A stretch of 64,000 nt of DNA, from the NCBI RefSeq assembly GCF_041224415.1, contig NZ_JBGFFE010000002.1, positions 271,837 through 335,836 on the forward strand. The letters run 5' to 3'. The DNA comes from Clostridium_B lapidicellarium (GTDB taxonomy: Bacteria > Bacillota > Clostridia > Clostridiales > Clostridiaceae). Position numbers and translations under genes: made by a program. The notes beneath the pieces are model-generated. The model was not told the origin of the DNA, ran no database searches, and was given only the letters and a program-made list of their open reading frames with translations. Positions 60,245-64,000 of this stretch are shown here, piece by piece. Positions within the stretch are counted from its first letter, which is position 1, and every line of letters begins with the position of its first letter.

Positions 60245-61186
60245 ATGATTTCAATTTATAAAACCATGGATACATCAAACAAGTTACAGGCTCTAGATAC
60301 TATAGAACACGGATGTTGGATCAATATTGTAGCTCCTACGGATGAAGATCTGCTTCTGATATCAAAAAAATCGGGAGTTTCATTGGATTTTCTAAGAGCT
60401 GCCCTCGACGAAGAAGAAACATCCCGTATAGATACCGAAGATAATAACTTACTGGTAATAGTTGACATACCTTTTACAGAAATGGAAGTTAATTCCTTGA
60501 CTTATGATTCCTATCCTCTGGCAATTATCCATACGGAATTTAACCTGATAACAGTTTGTTTGAAAAACAGCAAAATACTTACAGATTTTATAGATGGAAA
60601 GGTCAAATCCTTTTATACCTTTAAACGTTCCAGATTTATTTTACAGATACTATACAGAATAGCAAGCTACTATTTGCTCTATCTGAGACAAATAGATAAA
60701 AAAAGTGTAATGATAGAGCAAAAGCTGCACAGATCCATGAAAAATAAGGAATTTATTCAGCTTCTATCGCTGGAAAAATCTCTTGTTTATTTTTCTACAT
60801 CATTAAAGGCAAATGAAATAACTTTAGAAAAAATGCTGAAATTAGAGATTTTACAGAAATATCCTGAAGATCAAGATATAATGGAAGATGTCATTATCGA
60901 AAATAAGCAGGCAATAGAAATGACAAATATCTACAGCAATATTTTAGGCGGAACTATGGATGCATTTGCCTCTGTAGTATCCAACAATCTAAATATAGTA
61001 ATGAAATTTTTAGCCTCTGTAACTATAGTTATGTCCATTCCAAACATAATATTCGGCTCCTTTGGAATGAATTTAAAGGGAATACCCTTTGCTGCTTATA
61101 AAAATGGCTTTTGGAGCGTATATGTAATAACAGCCGTTATTTGTGTAATATGTATAATATTCTTGAAAAAAAGGGATTTATTTTAA
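60245..61186 (+). CDS. corA: CorA-family divalent metal ion transporter
   Basis: A 313-residue transporter with a large cytoplasmic N-terminal domain and two C-terminal membrane helices. The GMN signature at the pore mouth is in FGSFGMNLKGIPF, directly after the first helix; FVYLKKRDLF-like basic residues end the protein. CorA proteins import Mg2+ (and sometimes Co2+ or Ni2+) along the membrane potential. GCGGAGG precedes the ATG. It is followed by the LD-carboxypeptidase gene on the same strand after about 20 bp. Confidence 0.92.
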   Translation: MISIYKTMDTSNKLQALDTIEHGCWINIVAPTDEDLLLISKKSGVSLDFLRAALDEEETSRIDTEDNNLLVIVDIPFTEMEVNSLTYDSYPLAIIHTEFNLITVCLKNSKILTDFIDGKVKSFYTFKRSRFILQILYRIASYYLLYLRQIDKKSVMIEQKLHRSMKNKEFIQLLSLEKSLVYFSTSLKANEITLEKMLKLEILQKYPEDQDIMEDVIIENKQAIEMTNIYSNILGGTMDAFASVVSNNLNIVMKFLASVTIVMSIPNIIFGSFGMNLKGIPFAAYKNGFWSVYVITAVICVICIIFLKKRDLF

Positions 61187-61207
61187 TTAATTTTGGGATG
61201 TGATATT

Positions 61208-62122
61208 TTGATTGGAAAGAGATTGAAAAAAGGGGATACCATAGGTATTATATCTCCATCAGGTGCCTTGGAACCTGAAAAAATAGAAAATAGCCTTAAG
61301 ACCTTAAATGATCTTGGCTTTAATATAAAAGAGGGAAAACACATATATGACAGGTGGGGTTACCTGGCGGGAAAAGATATGGACAGAGCCCAAGACTTAA
61401 TGGACATGTTTATGGATCAAGAGGTTGATATGATATTATGTACACGGGGCGGTTACGGCACTATGAGAATATTGGATCTGATAGATTTCAATATAATAGG
61501 AAAAAATCCCAAGATATTTGCCGGATTCAGCGACATAACCGCATTGTTGAATAGCATATTTCAAAGGTGCGGTATTATTACCTTTCATTCTCCTATGTGT
61601 AATACGGACTTTGATGATTTTACATTAAAAAGTTTTTTGAATACATTAATGAACGGCCACTCTTCACTTATCATAGAAAACCCTGAAAATATACCTACAA
61701 ATTATTTTAACGGTGAATATGCAAGTGGAAAACTAATTGGAGGCAATCTATCATTGATATGCAGTTTACTTGGTACCCCCTATTCCATAGACACTACAGA
61801 TAAAATACTGTTTATAGAAGATATAGGTGAAGAACCTTATCGAATTGACAGAATGCTCACCCAGCTTACATTAAGCGGCGATCTTCAAAAATGCAGGGGG
61901 TTCATCATAGGTCAATTCAAAAACTGTCAGCTTCCACACTATGAACGAAGTCTCACTTTGACCGAAATATTAGAAGATAGAATACTGAGTTTAAAAAAGC
62001 CTACCTTAAGCAACTTTCAATCGGGTCATTCTTATCCAAGAATAACTCTTCCAATCGGCACCAACGTAGAAGTTGATTTCAAGGAGGGAAAAATCAATTT
62101 ATTGGAACCTGCAGTAAAATGA
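61208..62122 (+). CDS. LD-carboxypeptidase / MccF-like peptidase (S66 family)
   Basis: About 304 residues of the S66 family. GDTIGIISPSGALEP is at the N-terminus, TRGGYGTMRIL and FAGFSDITALLN (nucleophilic Ser region) are central, and GKLIGGNLSLICSLLGTPY and FIEDIGEEPYRIDRML hold the Glu and His of the Ser-Glu-His triad. Members are cytoplasmic LD-carboxypeptidases of murein recycling or microcin C immunity proteins; the former is likelier. TTG 61208 is preferred to TTG 61193, because the conserved sequence begins there. Confidence 0.88.
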   Translation: MIGKRLKKGDTIGIISPSGALEPEKIENSLKTLNDLGFNIKEGKHIYDRWGYLAGKDMDRAQDLMDMFMDQEVDMILCTRGGYGTMRILDLIDFNIIGKNPKIFAGFSDITALLNSIFQRCGIITFHSPMCNTDFDDFTLKSFLNTLMNGHSSLIIENPENIPTNYFNGEYASGKLIGGNLSLICSLLGTPYSIDTTDKILFIEDIGEEPYRIDRMLTQLTLSGDLQKCRGFIIGQFKNCQLPHYERSLTLTEILEDRILSLKKPTLSNFQSGHSYPRITLPIGTNVEVDFKEGKINLLEPAVK

Positions 62123-62126
62123 TAAA

Positions 62127-62161
62127 TATAAAGCAGCCTTTTTACCAAATAGACTGCTTTA
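62127..62161. terminator. Bidirectional terminator
   Basis: ATAAAGCAG (62127-62135) pairs with CTGCTTTAT (62153-62161) around a 17-base loop. It terminates the corA-carboxypeptidase unit on the plus strand and lies 15 bp past the end of the minus-strand tRNA-Cys. Confidence 0.6.
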
Positions 62162-62175
62162 TTACTATACTTATA

Positions 62176-62249
<74 letters not shown>

Positions 62250-62336
62250 CTATTAATATTCAACGAACTTTATTATATCATTAATACATATATCCTGTCA
62301 ATCCAAATATGTTATAATATAGACAGAGGTGATATT

Positions 62337-63062
62337 ATGAGTTATGAAAATTTAAAATCTGCTGTAGATAATAGTACGAATATTGTATTTCTAGGAGGCG
62401 CAGGAGTTTCCACAGAATCAAATATCCCAGATTTTAGATCTGAAGCGGGTCTTTATAAAACTAAAAACAATTATTCATATCCTCCTGAAGTAATGTTAAG
62501 TCATTCATTTTTTATGTCTCATACTGAAGATTTTTTTGAATTCTACAGGAAAAAAATGATATATAAAGATGCAAAACCAAACGATGCACATTATGCTCTA
62601 GCTGAATTGGAAAAAAAAGGAAAATTAAAAGCCATAGTAACTCAAAACATAGATGGCCTTCACCAGATGGCAGGATCAAAGAATGTTTTAGAGCTGCACG
62701 GTTCAATTCACCGAAATCACTGTACCAAATGCCATAAATTTTTCGATTTGAATTATATAATAAACAGTCCCGATATTATTCCTAAATGTGATAAATGCAA
62801 CGGACTTGTGAAACCCGACGTAGTCTTATATGAAGAAAGCTTAGACATGAATGTATTAAACAAATCTGTCCAATACATAAGTCAAGCTGACACCCTAATT
62901 GTAGGGGGAACATCCCTGGTAGTATATCCTGCTGCAGGATTAATCAATTATTTCAAAGGCAAAAACCTTGTACTTATAAATAAATCCTCTACACCCTATG
63001 ACAATAGAGCTGACATAGTTATACACGATAAAATAGGTACAGTTCTAAAAAGTGTTTTGTGA
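62337..63062 (+). CDS. NAD-dependent protein deacylase (sirtuin, Sir2 family)
   Basis: A 241-residue sirtuin. GAGVSTESNIPDFRS is the NAD-binding signature, TQNIDGLH the catalytic loop, LHGSIHRNHCTKC with the catalytic His, and CxxC...CDKC (CTKC, CDKC) is the zinc site. It removes acetyl or other acyl groups from lysines with NAD. ATG 62337 is chosen because AGAGGTGAT precedes it; the frame is open further back, but that part is antisense to tRNA-Cys. Confidence 0.95.
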   Translation: MSYENLKSAVDNSTNIVFLGGAGVSTESNIPDFRSEAGLYKTKNNYSYPPEVMLSHSFFMSHTEDFFEFYRKKMIYKDAKPNDAHYALAELEKKGKLKAIVTQNIDGLHQMAGSKNVLELHGSIHRNHCTKCHKFFDLNYIINSPDIIPKCDKCNGLVKPDVVLYEESLDMNVLNKSVQYISQADTLIVGGTSLVVYPAAGLINYFKGKNLVLINKSSTPYDNRADIVIHDKIGTVLKSVL

Positions 63063-63082
63063 AAATAATATGGGAGGAAAAA

Positions 63083-63120
63083 ATATGCCTAGATTTGCAT
63101 AAATCAAACCTAGGCATATT
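63083..63120. terminator. Terminator between the sirtuin and the parvulin genes
   Basis: ATATGCCTAG and CTAGGCATAT form the base of a stem that continues as TTTG/CAAA after a mismatch. A T-rich stretch follows on the plus strand. It lies between the convergent genes. Confidence 0.7.
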
Positions 63121-63145
63121 ATTTTATTTTAGAATCCATCTCAAG

Positions 63146-63889
63146 CTATTTAATCTCCACTTTATATTTATTTTTGAGTTCATTCGTAAATTGATTGTAT
63201 TTAAATATCTGTCTTTCCTGAAGCAATCCATTTTTAATTGCACCTTTAACTTCATCAAAAGTTTTTACAGAAGGTCCTTCTTTCTTCTCAACTTTTATAA
63301 GATGATACCCAAATTGAGTTTTTACAGGCTGGCTCACCACTCCTATATCCAACTGAAAAGCTGCATTTTCAAATTCAGGCACCATTTGTCCTCTTGTAAA
63401 TTTTCCAAGATTTCCTCCTTGTTTTTTTGACGGACATAGAGAATATTTCACAGCAGCATCTTCAAAAGGCAATCCATTTTTTATCTTTTCCAATACCTTA
63501 TTGGCTTTTTCAAGAGAGTCCAGCAGTATATGCTTTGCAGTTATGCTTTCAGGATTTTTATACATATTTCTATTGGCATTATAATAATCTTTAACTTCAT
63601 CATCTGTAACTTTAGCAACCTTTATAATTTTACCAACTGCTACTTGAGTTAATATTTGTTTCTTAGCAGCTTCTATTCTAGCCAAATAATTCTTATCATC
63701 TTCCATATGCTCATCTTTAGCATAATCATAAACAAGTTCAAAAGATATTAGCTCGTCTAACAACTGCTGTTTGCCTTTTTCAGTTTTAAAATATTGCTGT
63801 CTTTCCGGTGGAAACTTTCTTATTGAATTTTGCAAATCTTGTTCAGTTATTTTCATACCATTGACAACTGCTAATACATCATCTCGCAT
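63146..63889 (-). CDS. Parvulin-type peptidyl-prolyl isomerase
   Basis: About 247 residues. A SurA/PrsA-like N-terminal helical region (residues of about 10-105) precedes a rotamase domain (ITAKHILLDSLEKANKVLEKI...GGNLGKFTRGQMVPEFENAAFQL...TQFGYHLIKVEK), followed by a C-terminal helix. No signal peptide or lipobox is visible, unlike PrsA, so it is probably cytoplasmic. ATG 63889 (GAGGAG upstream) is preferred to the open-frame 63904. tRNA-Phe lies upstream on the same strand with its own terminator between. Confidence 0.88.
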   Translation of the reverse strand: MRDDVLAVVNGMKITEQDLQNSIRKFPPERQQYFKTEKGKQQLLDELISFELVYDYAKDEHMEDDKNYLARIEAAKKQILTQVAVGKIIKVAKVTDDEVKDYYNANRNMYKNPESITAKHILLDSLEKANKVLEKIKNGLPFEDAAVKYSLCPSKKQGGNLGKFTRGQMVPEFENAAFQLDIGVVSQPVKTQFGYHLIKVEKKEGPSVKTFDEVKGAIKNGLLQERQIFKYNQFTNELKNKYKVEIK

Positions 63890-63928
63890 ATATTTTCTCC
63901 TCATTTATATATTTTATTGTATAAAACT

Positions 63929-63956
63929 AAGAGTTTCAGGTTCACCTGAAACTCTT
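63929..63956 (-). terminator. Terminator of tRNA-Phe
   Basis: A perfect 12-bp stem AAGAGTTTCAGG with its complement around a four-base loop, followed on the minus strand by AGTTTTATAC. Its first base is the last A of the tRNA CCA end. Confidence 0.7.
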
Positions 63957-64000
63957 GGTGGCCAGACCAGGAATCGAACCAGGGACACGAGGATTTTCAG
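63956..64000 (-). tRNA. tRNA-Phe (GAA), partial
   Basis: The 3' part of a tRNA, from the anticodon loop CTGAAAA (anticodon GAA at 63998-63996) through variable region GTGTC, T arm CCTGG-TTCGATT-CCTGG, acceptor TCTGGCC, A discriminator and CCA. The 5' half lies outside the window. The T stem as read has one U-U mismatch at the middle pair. Confidence 0.88.

Overview
The window is AT-rich chromosomal DNA from a spore-forming, amino-acid-fermenting anaerobe of the Clostridium sensu stricto type. The evidence is a selenocysteine-containing D-proline reductase operon, anaerobic (class III) ribonucleotide reductase with its activase, ferredoxins, SpmA/SpmB and CsfB/Gin sporulation genes, T-box leaders, frequent TTG/GTG starts behind strong Shine-Dalgarno sequences, and the Bacillus-like yaaO-tmk-yaaQ-holB-yaaT order. 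I cannot name the species. I see no phage, insertion sequence or CRISPR array.

Layout. 1-4.4 kb: a truncated radical SAM gene, larC (nickel insertase of the lactate racemase cofactor), a 3-methyladenine glycosylase, a GIY-YIG protein and a mannose-1-phosphate guanylyltransferase. 4.4-14.6 kb: the proline reductase locus on the minus strand, in the order prdR, prdC, a PrdA N-domain paralogue, prdA, an 86-codon gene, prdB (in-frame UGA plus SECIS hairpin), prdD, prdE, prdF (proline racemase) and a TauE/SafE transporter. PrdR is a sigma-54 activator; a -24/-12 promoter and a 48-bp dyad lie just before prdC. L-proline would be racemised by PrdF and reduced to 5-aminovalerate by PrdA/PrdB with electrons delivered through PrdC. 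14.7-18.8 kb: one large SF1 helicase-nuclease gene, a possible solitary defence gene. 19-24.3 kb: DedA protein, a LacI/CcpA-type regulator and ileS behind an isoleucine T-box. 24.4-32.6 kb: MBL hydrolase, ArsR regulator, nrdDG with NrdR boxes, a ferredoxin, an Mrp/ApbC ATPase and three unrecognised genes. 32.7-38.7 kb: ksgA, rnmV, a G5/3D-domain cell-wall protein, tatD and metG behind a methionine-type T-box.

38.7-49.7 kb: uracil-DNA glycosylase, spmBA, a glucosaminidase, a polysaccharide deacetylase, ispF, a DUF1836 protein, a three-gene PspA operon, the CCA-adding enzyme and an AbrB-like regulator. Two intergenic spacers here (about 43.5 and 47.6 kb) carry dense clusters of DnaA-box 9-mers. 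49.8-64 kb: NlpC/P60 hydrolase, rsmI, a TrmN6-like methyltransferase, motAB, a 57-residue 2[4Fe-4S] ferredoxin, ricT, holB, darA, tmk, a PLP decarboxylase and csfB, then plus-strand corA, an LD-carboxypeptidase and a sirtuin, and finally a parvulin isomerase, tRNA-Cys and a partial tRNA-Phe.

Most of the window is ordinary conserved clostridial chromosome. The parts most worth a second look are the module duplication and sigma-54 control of the prd locus, the paired DnaA-box clusters, the PspA operon with its cysteine-rich partner, the helicase-nuclease and the methionine T-box.
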